NCBI GenBank assembly: GCA_018806915.1
Contig: JAGKQI010000047.1
Span: 1,240,001 to 1,304,000 of the forward strand
Length of the DNA stretch: 64,000 nucleotides
Direction of reading: 5' to 3'
Origin: Phytophthora colocasiae
Taxonomy: Eukaryota; Oomycota; Peronosporomycetes; Peronosporales; Peronosporaceae
Shown: in pieces, positions 9,803-20,169 of the stretch
How the letters are laid out: each line of letters opens with the position of its first letter
Position numbering within the stretch: the first letter of the stretch is position 1
Translations under genes and position numbers: made by a program
The notes under the pieces: model-generated
Told to the model about the DNA's origin: nothing
Database searches by the model: none
Seen by the model: only the letters and a program-made list of their open reading frames with translations

Positions 9803-10539
9803 GGATCATTTTCGAGTATCACGATGCCCCCATGGCAGGGCATCCGGGTCGTGAGAAGACATACACTCTTCTCACGCGTGACTTCTACTGGCACCACCAG
9901 TACAAGTGGGTGCGCAAGTACGTACGTGCTTGCGAGGTTTGTCAACGCGTGAAGCCTGCGCAGTTCTCGCAGGCTCCTCTTCAATCACTACCGACTCCGT
10001 CGGAGTGTTGGCAGTCCATGTCCATGGACTTTGTCTTCGGTCTTCCGCCTGACAGCAAGCGGAGGACGGGCATCGTTGTCTTTGTGGACCGATTCAGCAA
10101 GATGGTTCATCTTGCTGCCGTCCCGGCTACTGTTACAGCCGCGCAGACTGCGCGACTGTTTGTTGACATAGTGTTCAAACACCATGGCATGCCGCTCGAC
10201 ATTGTGTCGGACCGTGATCCACGCTTCACAGCGCGGTTCTGGCAAGAAGTGTTTACACTTCTTGGTTCACAGTTGTCAATTTCGACTGCGGATCATCCGC
10301 AGACGGACGGACAAACCGAACGTGTCAACCGCGTACTGGGTGACACGCTGAAGAGCTACGCTCACTCGTTCCCGCATTGGAGTGAGTGCTTGCCGATGGC
10401 AGAGTTTGCCATCAACAACTCGGTGCATGCCTCGACAGGGCATACACCGTTCTACGTGAATGCCATGAGGCATCCACGATTGCCGAGCATGCTCGGGAGG
10501 ATCTACGGTTGCGTCCGAACAACCGCAGAATGCAACTGA
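9799..10539 (+). CDS. Gypsy integrase, zinc-binding and catalytic core
   Basis: Contains the HHCC zinc-binding module (HPGREKTYTLL ... CEVCQRVK, about residues 15-52) and an rve catalytic core with the DDE residues in MDFVFGLP, SDRDPRF and QTERVNR. It follows the RNase H by a one-base shift and itself ends at 10539 by another shift; the remaining C-terminal part is in the next entry. Its role is integration of element cDNA, here with a 5-bp duplication. Broken reading suggests this copy could not make a full integrase without correction. Confidence 0.85.
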   Translation: MRIIFEYHDAPMAGHPGREKTYTLLTRDFYWHHQYKWVRKYVRACEVCQRVKPAQFSQAPLQSLPTPSECWQSMSMDFVFGLPPDSKRRTGIVVFVDRFSKMVHLAAVPATVTAAQTARLFVDIVFKHHGMPLDIVSDRDPRFTARFWQEVFTLLGSQLSISTADHPQTDGQTERVNRVLGDTLKSYAHSFPHWSECLPMAEFAINNSVHASTGHTPFYVNAMRHPRLPSMLGRIYGCVRTTAECN

Positions 10540-10561
10540 TAGCAGCACATTATCAGCTGCG

Positions 10562-11100
10562 GTGACGCGTGCGACGTCTCGTTCGAGCAGGAACGAGCGC
10601 GCGATGTCTGTGCCGGGCACAGACATGAGAGATGATAGCGAGCAGGTAGGGCCTGCTGCTGGCAAGGGCGACAAGCTGAAAGGATTCAGCTCGGGTGCGC
10701 TAGACTTTGTCCAGCGAAGACAAGCCGTCATACGGTTTGTCCAGGATGCTATCGCAGCTTCTGTCGATCGACAGAAGCTGAACGCTGATTATGTTAAATG
10801 AATTCAAATTGGGTTCATTGGTTTTGTTAGCTACTCAAAACCTACCTAAACATGCAGTGTCTGATTTTGGAGCAAGCTTGCTTGCTCCAAGATTCATTGG
10901 GCCGTTCAAAGTACTTGAACGGCACGGCAACGCGTACCGGCTGGACATACCGTCCAGCATGAGGCTCCACCCGACCTTCTACGTCGGGCGGTTGAAGCCG
11001 TACGTGCAGCACGGACTACCTAGGGTTGGTAGTCCGACTGAGGAGTGCGAGAGGCCTGGAAGGCCTTCTCGAGACTGTCGACACGGTCGATCAACCGTTT
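10562..11100 (+). pseudogene. Gypsy integrase C-terminal part, frameshifted
   Basis: Two overlapping frames (10562-10801 and 10791 onward) continue the integrase. The first has a linker ending DRQKLNADYVK. The second holds the SH3-like C-terminal domain of Gypsy integrases (FKLGSLVLLATQNL, APRFIGPFKVLERHGNAYRLDIP, LHPTFYVGRLKPY). At least one base shift near 10790 separates them. Pol homology fades after about 11010. Confidence 0.75.
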
Positions 11101-11195
11101 CACTCTCGTCCCAAGACCGGACGAGAGGTTCGAGGCAGTCTGAGCTGCCTTGCAGACCTCAGCACGGAGGACACGAACCTCCTGCTTCAGAGCAG

Positions 11196-12464
11196 CTATC
11201 TCAGCGCTCTGTGTCTGCTCCAGCCAGCAACTCGATCGTGCAGGGCACGATCGTCATGGTCATAGCGTTGACCATGCGGAGGGAGTGTTCCCACCCCCTC
11301 CGCCGCCGTTGCGCGACGCGCGTTGAGCGATCCGCTGGATTGTTGAGCGGATCGTGGCTCATAAGAGAACGAACTCTCAAGGGGTTCGTTTTCGTATTCG
11401 TTGGAGAGGATTTCCTCCCCATCGAGATACATGGGAGCCGCGGAACGTCCTGATGGAGGACGTTCCGGAAATGGCGAGAGCGTACGAAGCCCACCATAAC
11501 TTGCAGGGGTAAGCCCTGCACGAGGAGTGCTGCGGTCAGCCACAGCACTCGGAGCTTCGCGTAGCACAATACGAACACGGAGCTCCTTGATGTGATCGGG
11601 TACACGGACGACCGTGTACCCCAGGAGATCACTTTCGGTGAGACGTGTTGCCAAGGGTTGGCAACACGGACAGGGTGTGCCAAAGGGAACGGCACATGGG
11701 ATCCCCGCTTCCATGGACTGATCATGGAGGCGTTCACACTTACCACGCGTAGTGTAAGTGTAGTAGCGATCGCGAGCCGCAGCAACGCGCTCGCGATATG
11801 CCTTCGGGTCTTTGTTGAAGTTTTCAACAAAGGCGTTCCACGACTGACAAAGTGCCTGCCACTCTGGCACTTTGCTCTTGCGTGAAGTCTTCTTCGCTGC
11901 ATAGAATCGGAGCTCGTGGAAGAGCCCGATATAGTAGTCGCGTCTTTGAGTCTCGGACTCAAAGTCTCGTCGTCATTGATACTGTTGCATGAGTACAACA
12001 TTATTGGGTTCGGTGGTGAACTAGCACCGAACCGGTCATGGATCTCTGCCTCAGTAGGCATCCAAAAAAGGTGTGCGCACTGGCGGATCAGTGCGCGGGG
12101 CAGTGAGCGCCCTCGACATGGGGGACGCTTCATCATCACTGCGCGGACGCTTCGAGCTTGAAGCGTCCGAGGCCTCATCACGAGGTCGTCGAGATCCCAT
12201 GGGTGGGTCTGACGTGTCTTCAGACGAAGACACGGGAGCGGGAGTATTGACATCAACCTCCCCCTCCTCGACATCCTCGTCGTAGTCGAGGATGTCTTCG
12301 TAGTCCTCTCCAAAGAGTTCTTTGAGAGGGACAGCAGGATTCTTAATCTCTGCTAGAGAAGAAGACTTCTTCTTCTTCTCATGCTTCTCTTTATGGAGAG
12401 CATGGTACTTGGTGACAGAGAGCTTCTCTGTCGGACCGCTGGAAGCAGCAGTGCTAGTGGGCAC
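11196..12464 (-). pseudogene. Antisense ORF in 3' region of Gypsy element
   Basis: On the strand opposite to gag-pol. A leftward frame from 12464 has a Ser/Thr-rich start, a basic run (HKEKHEKKKK) and an acidic run (DYEDILDYDEDVEEGE). It is interrupted near 12051-12070 at a run of six T, continues in a shifted frame to about 11920, then shifts into 11870-11196. That last part (VPEWQALCQSWNAFVENFN) has a helical, possibly structured stretch followed by a Cys-rich segment (PCPCC). Summed length would be about 420 residues. I do not recognise the family. Antisense ORFs downstream of pol are known in some plant Gypsy groups, but I claim no homology. It could be random, although amino-acid patterning across shifted frames argues otherwise. 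Confidence 0.45.
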
Positions 12465-12639
12465 TGCTGAAGTCGTTGTTCCTGCTGCAGAGGCAGCGGT
12501 GAGGCTTGCGCGTCCGCAGAAGCGGACGGAGACGTGGGCATTGGCGAGTCCATTGCGAAATGAACTCGGATTTCTCTCGGGAACTTGACGGTCTTGTCAA
12601 GTTCTGTTGATTGACGTATCGAGACCGATACGTCGAATC

Positions 12640-12654
12640 TTAACGGGGGGATAG
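12640..12654 (+). other. Polypurine tract of Gypsy element
   Basis: The stretch ACGGGGGGATAG sits directly before the right LTR (TGTAAC at 12655), where the plus-strand primer is expected. It fits position and base content only. Confidence 0.6.
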
Positions 12655-13114
12655 TGTAACGGGGTTACACGCAAAAGTGGTTGTACCACTTGTAACTCTA
12701 ACAGTTAGGATAACTGTTAGAGGTTGGAAATGGGCCTCAGACCTTGGTGTGCAATACACACCAATGGATACATGGGCGAACCACATTATTGGATGGTTCG
12801 TGTGCATTTGTGCATATTATTGGTAGAAAGTAACGGATTTCTACCAATCACTGAGCAGGGTTTCTGCCAACCACACGTTGGCAGACCCTTTAGAAATAGA
12901 TAATAAACAGTTTTAGGAGGTCCATAATTGGCTTATGCCAAATTCAATAACAGTTCTCATTTTACGGTATTTTGCAGTTTAATTTAGTTATATTTGATTT
13001 AATTATACTTATTTAAATAAGTATACTTAAATTAAGTCTATTCTAATTGCACGCTTCCTCATACACGTAAGCGCACGTGTACGCCATCTAATAGGTCTAG
13101 GTAGACCTATTACA
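12655..13114 (+). repeat. Right LTR of Gypsy element
   Basis: 460 bp, matching the left LTR except for three changes near position 20-30 of the LTR and one near position 205, followed by the target duplicate ATCAG at 13115-13119. Confidence 0.95.
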
Positions 13115-13119
13115 ATCAG

Positions 13120-13373
13120 GGCTAACTATGGATTCTGTGTGGATTGAGCCAATCGTCCCGTTTCGGCAAATTTGGCCCGAAAGGACAATAGCATGTCTTG
13201 TATAAATATAGAGATTGTGCGATTGCTTGTCGGTTGGATCAAAGAACCGCGCACAGAAATTTTGAGTAGAAAGCACAATAATGAATACTTCCTCTGATTG
13301 TCATTTTCGCCTTTCCACTCAGCGAGTGCATAACCCAGCTCACTACTTCAAGCAAAGAAACACTCACTTGTAT
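13120..13373. repeat. Tc1/mariner-like terminus interrupted by the Gypsy insertion
   Basis: Read leftward from 13192, the sequence TATTGTCC...CGGGCC...GGGACGATT resembles the TIR of the element at 119-1249. The Gypsy target site (13115-13119) lies just inside it, so the Gypsy element may have entered an older copy. The rest up to 13373 shows no gene. Confidence 0.4.
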
Positions 13374-14725
13374 TTATACGTTTATGACAACTCCTTCAGG
13401 GAGTAACCTTACACCTTCTTCATACACCGCTGGATCGCAATACAATGAAGTTGGCAGCTCTCCGCGACGCTGCAGCTTCTCCTTCCCAATATGTGGGAGT
13501 TTGTACTCGTTCGAACCCCCCCCCGCTATCAGCACGCATTCCATAACCTTGTGCAACGTCAGAAAGATGTTGTTCAGCTTGTCCGTTTCCAGTATCCTGT
13601 ATGAGCCTTTGACTGCCGCAATGAGCTCATCGATATTGAAGCAGTCCTCACGATATTGCAGCGATTGCAACGACGAAAAGTACCCGAGGTCCAGCACATT
13701 AAGATCAGGACTGTTAGGCGATTGGTACTTGACACGGATCCAGCCGTCAGACAGTCCAGCCCACAGCACGTCGGGGTCATTGGTGATTGCGTGTGGCGTA
13801 GCATTGTCTTGCTGTATGAAAATTGGCATACCTCGCTCACATACCGGCCACGTAGCCTTGATAGCTGGTATAACGTAGTCAATTATGTAGCGCTTGTAAA
13901 CCTCCTTATTCACGAAGTCCAGGTTTTTAGTCTCGATGGTGCCGGCGGGTCTGTTACAACTTGACCGTAGCGCGACAACTTGTTTCGTGAAGTCCCATTT
14001 TCCAATTTTCCCGTCGAAACCAACACGACCAGCGCGATTGTATCTGGTACAGAGCGTAACAGGAATGTTAGAGCTGTAACTAATTTAAAGCTTAAGCCAT
14101 TTCATATCTGAGGCGAGCCACAGCAGCTAGAAACATAGTTTTTTTGATGAATCGCTTGCTTTTGCGCCGACGGTGAGGTGGAACTTCGCCTGGAAGCATG
14201 CAGTATGTGCACGTCAGTATCTTCATTGAACCACCTTTCATCCACGTGTACAACATTGTACATGGGGAGAAGTGGCCGTGTACGATGTGGTTTAGCACGT
14301 AGCGAAGCCGAGCCAGCTTGTTTTCTCTGGTGGGGAGCGGATGAATTGTGCTGGTGTGACGAATAATTTTCCCTTCGGCGATAGCATTGCGGACAATGGA
14401 ACACGAGACATGCAGCTCATCAGCCAAGGTTTGTACGGCGCCGAAAGGGAATGCAACTAACCTTCTTCAGGAGGTCGTAGCGATCGATCTTCTTGCGGCC
14501 TGACGAGCCCTTAATCCTGCTCGCGACACCTTTTAATCCTTCTTGGTGGTGGTTATCGAGAGAACGCTTCCAAACGCGGTCGAATGTGCGCTTTACGCTC
14601 GAGCCTTTGTCGGGTCGGCCGTGCACACCATTCATCAGCATGAAGACCACAATGTTCTGCCGCTCTCTCGTCGTCAAATTGGGCTTTTGGCGGTGGTAGC
14701 TTGTGTAGCCATCGTTAACAGGCAA
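13374..14725 (-). pseudogene. Tc1/mariner transposase, frameshifted
   Basis: Leftward relic with three blocks. 14725-14420 holds the N-terminal DNA-binding part (LTTRERQNIVVFMLMNG). 14427-14092 and an overlapping frame hold the first catalytic block (NVVHVDERWF). 13913-13374 holds the second (FIQQDNATPHA) and third (SPNSPDLNVLDLGYF) blocks. The DDE/D triad motifs HVDE, QQDN and SPDLN are therefore visible, but at least two shifts separate them, so it is not functional as read. Oomycete genomes carry many such copies. I could not define matching TIRs with confidence. Confidence 0.8.
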
Positions 14726-15397
14726 GGTGGAAGCTGGGACTCGGCAAATGACACGTTCTCGGTCAATACTAAAGTTTTTTTGCGCTTAAAAAAAGGTCGG
14801 GCTTAACGAATGGCCCAAAGCTAATACGAATGGTTGTGCTGCGTTTTGGCGCCATTTCCGACCTGCAGAGGCTTCAGCTCTTGTGGACCACCTATTAGGG
14901 AGTCTCAGAATTACGAAAGGTCGCGCCAAAATCGCATGCGATTTCGCCAAAAGGGTCGTCAAAATCGCACGGGGGTCTCAGAATTGAACGCTGTAGTCTC
15001 TACCCGAGCTGCACTCCGCACTATCATAATTGGAAAAACACAAAGCGAACATCACTCCAACGCGTCGAGTGTAATGTTTAAATCGAGTTCACCCTCTTGT
15101 AAACCAAAACCAGATTGCCGTTGCTTTGCCTCTAGAGTGTTCTTGTAATGTGCCATAAACGTACGCCAGCGACTCTGCATTTGCAGTCCAGTCAGGTGGC
15201 TCAACGACTTGCTGGACGACCATGCGAAGAGATTAATAATATGTTACTTGGCTATTAATGGGTTACGAATGGGTTACTTCGGCCTACACTTACTTTTTTT
15301 CGATACAATCAGCTGTACGATTGAGAAGTGCAACCGCTGGTAACCATCCATTACCAAGAGAAAACAAGGATGTGCTAATGCGCCTTTAGCCATCGAA
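14726..15397. other. Intergenic repeat debris
   Basis: No gene. 14898-14990 contains two direct copies of GTCTCAGAATT about 80 bp apart, enclosing a 14-nt palindrome (AATCGCATGCGATT). This may be a small solo repeat or MITE remnant. Confidence 0.3.
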
Positions 15398-16250
15398 TTG
15401 CAGCGCTCTTATGGTAATGCTCCATTTCTAAATATTCCTTGCACGGCAACTATGAATTTCAACGGCCACAGATACATAGTCAACACGAAACGCGGTCTTA
15501 CAACCTACTACCAGTGTTTTACCTATCGCTTTAGTGGCTGCCAGGGCAAGCTGAATGTTAAGTTCCTCGACAGCGGCGGAAGCGATGTGCGAAAAACCGA
15601 TGAACACAGCTGTAGAGTTCAATCACGCGCTACTGTGCGTGAATGCGGGGAAGGGATGAGGGCAATCCTCGAGACAGAGGCGATAAGTTCGCCTGGGATC
15701 CTCCCTGGTCGGATTTGGGATCGGGTCACCCGTTAGCTATCAGCTAAGTACCGGGGCCAAGCCGTAAAAGGTGTTGGTTAGGGACGAGGCAATCAGTTTC
15801 ATCAAGTTGATGCTCAAATACACGAGGAGACAGGCCGGAGGCGGCGATGTTTACCGCCAAGTCGAAACCCTTCCGGTGGTGGCCGTGTCTGAATCATCAG
15901 AGAATCGTTCCTTTGTGCAGTTCAACCTTTTCTACGACAATTTCGGTAAACGACAGCGCATCTTGGGCATGGGTCATCCAGATTTGATTCGACTACTGAT
16001 GTATCCTGGCGCGTCTCTGTTTAATCGATGCTATGTACAGTATAACGCCCAGGCCTTTTCAACAGACTCTGGTCATCATGGCGCATGACCCCGCTTACGA
16101 CGTGTACATCCAGTGTTGACGATTTTATTGGAGGCAAAACATGAGTGGAGTTACTGGCATGCGCTGCACTGGGTTTGTGTGCTTGGTAATGAAAATGACA
16201 CTTGCCAGTATAAGCTGTGATTTTGAGGCTGCTCTAATTAACCCCTTCGC
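15398..16250 (+). pseudogene. MULE transposase relic (FLYWCH end and N-terminal part)
   Basis: Frame 15398-15736 shows a FLYWCH-type zinc finger (YIVNTKRGLTTYYQC ... KTDEHSC). Frame 15771-16088 carries the linker and start of the catalytic domain (RQAGGGDVYRQVETLP, GMGHPDLIRLLMYPGASLF). It breaks off shortly after the first catalytic region (about 16140). It is closely related to the inverted copy at 18565-19809, which has the same motifs (RQATGGDVYRLIETFP, GMGHPDLIRLLRYPAASIF). Stops and shifts mark it as dead. Confidence 0.75.
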
Positions 16251-17064
16251 GAACACAGTGACTTTGTATACTATACAAACTCAATACAATTGAAAATAGA
16301 AGGTAGCAAAACGCCTCCTTCGACGTGTAGTCATTTCGAAGGGTCGGCGACCGTTAAGATGGCTACAACACAGATGGGAGCAAAACGCTACCTTCGAAGC
16401 CTTTTAAATAAGCTCTGCTATTGGCCAAAAATAAAACTTTAATCTGCGAGTTCCAAAACACGGCGATTTTCAGCCAACCAGATATCAGAAGCAATGGCTC
16501 CGGGAGTGTTAGACGTCCTTAATGTTATTCCGCCAGACGAAATCTGGACTAAAGGTATCCCGAATGCGATGTCGTTGATGTCTACAAAGGGATACAGAAG
16601 GTCATCGCTATCAAAGCTATCATCCACGTAGTCATCACTGCACGAGAAATCACTACTCTCGCTTTCAGCCGACGACAGTGGTAAAACTCGTCGACGGGAA
16701 GCCCAAGATAACCAAGGGGGGAATGGAGTGCAACCAGAAAATACCACCTGCATCGGACATAATGTCCTGCAAATGCAGGACCACGTCACTTTACATGTGT
16801 TCTGTACCGAGTGCAGGACAAAATACACATGACATTTTGTAGGAGTAGGTCGTTTTGTAGGATGCATTAACAGCACATACATGTACACGCCACTAAAGAA
16901 ATTAAACACAGAAGTGCTTTGAAGCGGAGCCTTTGTTCTCAAGAATAACACCTTACTTTTTTGCTTTACGACGTTTTGGCATTCTAAACGCCAGATATCC
17001 AGCAGGGACTGATAGCGTAACCGGGTCTGCATGAGGTGGAGGGGGCCGGCGGTGCATGGCGATG
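16251..17064. other. MULE end-region with TGCAGGAC repeats
   Basis: No intact gene; one leftward frame (16439-17068) looks like tail sequence of the MULE at 17065. Positions 16736-16870 contain several TGCAGGAC/GTCCTGCA units and resemble 17385-17540, so two copies of the same element end are present. Confidence 0.4.
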
Positions 17065-17348
17065 TCATCCATTTGCTAAAGAAAACGTTCTGCCTCTCTT
17101 GGCTCTCTCTACAAATACCACCAGGGTTGGATGTGAGCCAAACGCTTCCTTAGCTCGACGATTGTAGCTTTCGATCGGGTTGTTCGTGCAATTTTGCATA
17201 GCAATTTCTTTTTCAAATAGGAGTTCACGTTCCAGACGGTAGGCGGGAACATGGTCATCCATGTCCGAGTAAAGTAATCCCAGATCTGTGTCCACAGCTG
17301 CGCCAGCGACGGTGACTCAGGGGAAGAACTCGACCCATACACTAGCAA
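17065..17348 (-). pseudogene. MULE transposase C-terminal fragment
   Basis: Carries the characteristic C-terminal motif NCTNNPIESYNRRAKEAFG of oomycete MULE transposases, matching NRTNNPLESYNRRAKSA in the copy at 18565. Only the last part is present. It is flanked on the right by the TGCAGGAC-repeat end region and the piggyBac-like MITE. Confidence 0.75.
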
Positions 17349-17546
17349 GGATGAAGACGTCTCAGAGCCGCTTTGGGGAGAAATGAATGCAGCCAGAAAG
17401 TGTGTCCTGCATCAGACATAATGTCCTACAAGTGCAGGACATTGTGCAGGACACCATCCTCCAAATAAGGACATATTCAACCCGATAACTTGCACGGAAA
17501 TAGGTCATTCCGCAGGATAAATTACCGTACTGTCAGGACAGATTAA

Positions 17547-18481
17547 CCCTTCAACCCCCATATGTTGAAGCTACCAACATAATGGGTGTATAGCTCTTAA
17601 AACCTAACCACAGCATCTATACGCATCTTGGAGGTTCCAACATATTCGAATTTAGACTATAAATTTGTATTGAAAGTAGCTCAATACTAAAAACAAGTGG
17701 AAAAACTGTGAGAGAGAAGTGACGATGCACAGGGGTAGGTCGAATCGAAAGGAGAAAGTCTACACAAACGGACAAAGGCAGAACATTATCTGATCTGTAA
17801 CGAAATACGGTGCTGTTTCCTTGCTATGTACACCATTACTTTTTTTTAATTCGTTAACAATGAACATAAATTCCTGCCAATACATTTCCCATTAGATTGT
17901 GCCCCCTCTAAGCGCATCACTGGCCTTGATTGATCTCACAAGCAGGGCCCATTCTGTACATATCATGATTTAGATTGATGGAAATAGCACTACTAGTGCT
18001 GCTACTTTTTAGGAAATTATTTCAAGTGCATTATATTTTACTGTAATCTAGTGGCCTATGCATAGCTGTCATATACGTCGTCTTCAGCTTGACCGTGCGC
18101 GTAAATCCAAGCATGTCTAGCTACAGCCATATTTCTATAATACTACGTAAATAGTAGTACAAAGGTACATGCGTGAGGTGAGTAAGCAAGTGATGCGTTC
18201 CTTAAACACACTCTTTGTACGACTGAGGCATGCATTTTCTGAACTTGTGTTCGTGCAAAAACTTGATATTTAATAAAAAGTGCATTTCTGAAGGTTGGAT
18301 CCTCCATCATACTGGATCGTATTTGGCGATTTTGCCTACATATAGCGCAATATGTTAGAGGTCTCCCGCCAATAAATTCGTACTTAGAGTAGACATATAA
18401 AAACATCAAGACTAATTATGTTGGTGGCTCCAACAAAATGGTCAAAATATACCCCTCGAGTTTTGGTCGGGGGTTGAAGGT
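17547..18481. mobile_element. piggyBac-like non-autonomous element (MITE)
   Basis: 935 bp with short TIRs: left CCCTTCAACCCCC (17547-17559) and right GGGGGTTGAAGGT (18469-18481), one mismatch. TTAA stands directly outside both ends (17543-17546 and 18482-18485). A TTAA duplication with CCC-starting TIRs is the mark of the piggyBac superfamily. Subterminal inverted segments (ctaccaacataat, with tatacccc) also pair. No transposase frame is present. It sits in MULE end sequence: TGCAGGAC-type repeats continue on both sides. Confidence 0.75.
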
Positions 18482-18564
18482 TTAAAGTGCAGGACACATT
18501 CAACTATACAGAGCTTACTATTGAATCAAGTACAACGCGTACATGTATTCAATCAGCTTGTTAT

Positions 18565-19809
18565 CTACTTTTTACCTTTGTGGTGCTTCGGGGTCCGGAA
18601 TGCAGTATACGCTGTCGGGATCGACAAAGTCACAGGGTCCGCATGCGGAGGTGCACGGCGGCGATTCATCGCGATGTCATCCATCACCTGGAGATAACGA
18701 TTCGCTTCTTTCTTGGCCTTCTCGATGAAGACAGGTAGCGTGGGGCGTAGCCCACAAGCACTCTTTGCTCTGCGGTTGTAGCTTTCCAAGGGGTTATTCG
18801 TCCTATTCTGCATGGCTATATCCTTCTCGATGTATGCGTGGACGTTCCAAAGCTCTGGTGGGCACACTTTCATCCACGTTCAAAAGGAATAGGTCCAAAA
18901 CTGCGTCCACAAGCTGATGGTGCCCTTTTGAGCTACTAGCGACATCACGTACGGGATTAACTTGGTTATGATCTCGTCAATTGGAATGACAGTCAAAATA
19001 TCGATCACTCCGGGGGCCATGGCTTCTGCAATCTGATTGGCTGCAAATCGAAGGTCGACTAATTTTCGGCGAATGGCTTGTTTCCAATGAAACAAACATC
19101 CAATCACCGCGGACGAAGGAAATTGATCGCGTACACCCTTAATTAGGGCTGCTTGAAGTACATTTAGCCAGTGCAACACATGCCAATACGTCCACTCGTC
19201 CTTCGCTTCAACAAGCACCAATAGCACTGGGATGTAGACGTCGTAGGTCGGATCGTGGGCCATGACGATCAGCGTCTGCTGGAAGGGCTTTGGCGTGATA
19301 CTGTAGGTGGCGTCAATGAATATAGACGCGGCGGGGTATCTCAGAAGTCGAATCAGATCGGGATGCCCCATGCCTATCATGCGCTGCCTCTTCCCTCCGT
19401 TATCATAGAACAGGTTGAATTACATAAATGAACGATCGTCCGTATCAGACACCGTCACGGTTGGGAAGGTCTCGATTAGGCGATACACGTCACCTCCAGT
19501 AGCCTGTCGGCGCACGTAGTTGATGAAATTGACGGCCTCCTCCCTCCGTAGGAGTTTTACTGCTTCGTTCGAGTACTTGGCGACGACGTCACGAGATATA
19601 CGCTCCCACAGTCGCGTAGGGAGGCCACTAGGCGATGTGATGGCTTCGACCTCGAGAGTTTGCTTCATTTCCTCGGTGCAGTCTCGCACCGAGGCTCCCG
19701 TCGCTGCCTTGCACGTATGCTCTCCTGTCTCAAACGCCTGAGTCGTGCCGTCGTCTTTTCGTTTTACATTGAGTTGCCCTTGCAGCCGGACGTGCGGTAC
19801 GTTGAGCAC
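18565..19809 (-). pseudogene. MULE transposase, most complete copy
   Basis: Leftward: 19809-19420 has the zinc-finger remainder and N-terminal region (GEHTCKAATGASVRDCTEEMK). 19380-18880 has the catalytic part with IFIDATYSITP (first acidic residue) and GCLFHWKQAIRRK. 18873-18565 has the C-terminal NRTNNPLESYNRRAKSA motif. Two breaks (near 19400 and 18878) prevent a single product. Family: Mutator-like with FLYWCH N-terminus. It is arranged tail to tail with the copy at 15398. Confidence 0.8.
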
Positions 19810-20169
19810 TGGTAGTAGTAGTGGCGCCCCGCGACGTGTTGATGCAGTACTTGTAGCCGTTGTAGAGCATGTTTAAGCGTTGTAAAACAGCAAGGAAGAA
19901 CACGAATGCAGTCTCTACAAGTTTTCAATTGTACAATTGGTCTACAGCGCTTTAAAACACCATCCTGAGTGACTGGACATCAAGCATGATCGTTTTAACC
20001 TAGTCATTTAACCGGGTTATGTTGATGTTTAACCCCCACTGATTTATTAAATCATACATTAATTTAGATAAAATGTATCGTTTTAGATTAAAAAACTGCA
20101 GTCGTTTGCAGGATATATTCCTGGATCCTGCAGGACATTTTTCTGTTTGCAGGACCGATTTCTAACTGC
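19810..20169. other. Probable MULE terminal region
   Basis: No coding sequence. 20100-20160 has three TGCAGGA-type units, as at 16740 and 17390, and likely marks the outer end of the MULE read leftward from here. Confidence 0.35.

Larger units (their letters stand above)
4916..13114 (+). mobile_element. Complete Ty3/Gypsy retrotransposon, hairpin-saturated
   Basis: An 8.2-kb element bounded by two 460-bp LTRs starting TGT and ending ACA, with a perfect 5-bp target duplication ATCAG (4911-4915 and 13115-13119). By my reading the LTRs differ at four positions (about 99.1% identical), so the insertion is recent. Internal order: gag, zinc knuckle, protease, RT, RNase H, integrase (HHCC, DDE, C-terminal SH3-like part), then a 1.3-kb region with an antisense frame, a purine-rich tract and the right LTR. 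Protease-RT-integrase order defines Ty3/Gypsy. Coding is spread over several frames with an in-frame TAG and single-base shifts, so this copy is probably not autonomous. The nucleotide sequence is packed with short perfect inverted repeats across LTRs and coding parts (see findings). Confidence 0.95.

Noticed and set aside
12051..12075. Slippery site in the antisense frame at the run of six T
   Set aside because: The continuing frame is +1, not -1, so a one-base indel is the simpler reading.
13120..14900. TIR pair for the mariner relic
   Set aside because: Candidate ends near 13150 and 14790 match only in direct, not inverted, orientation.
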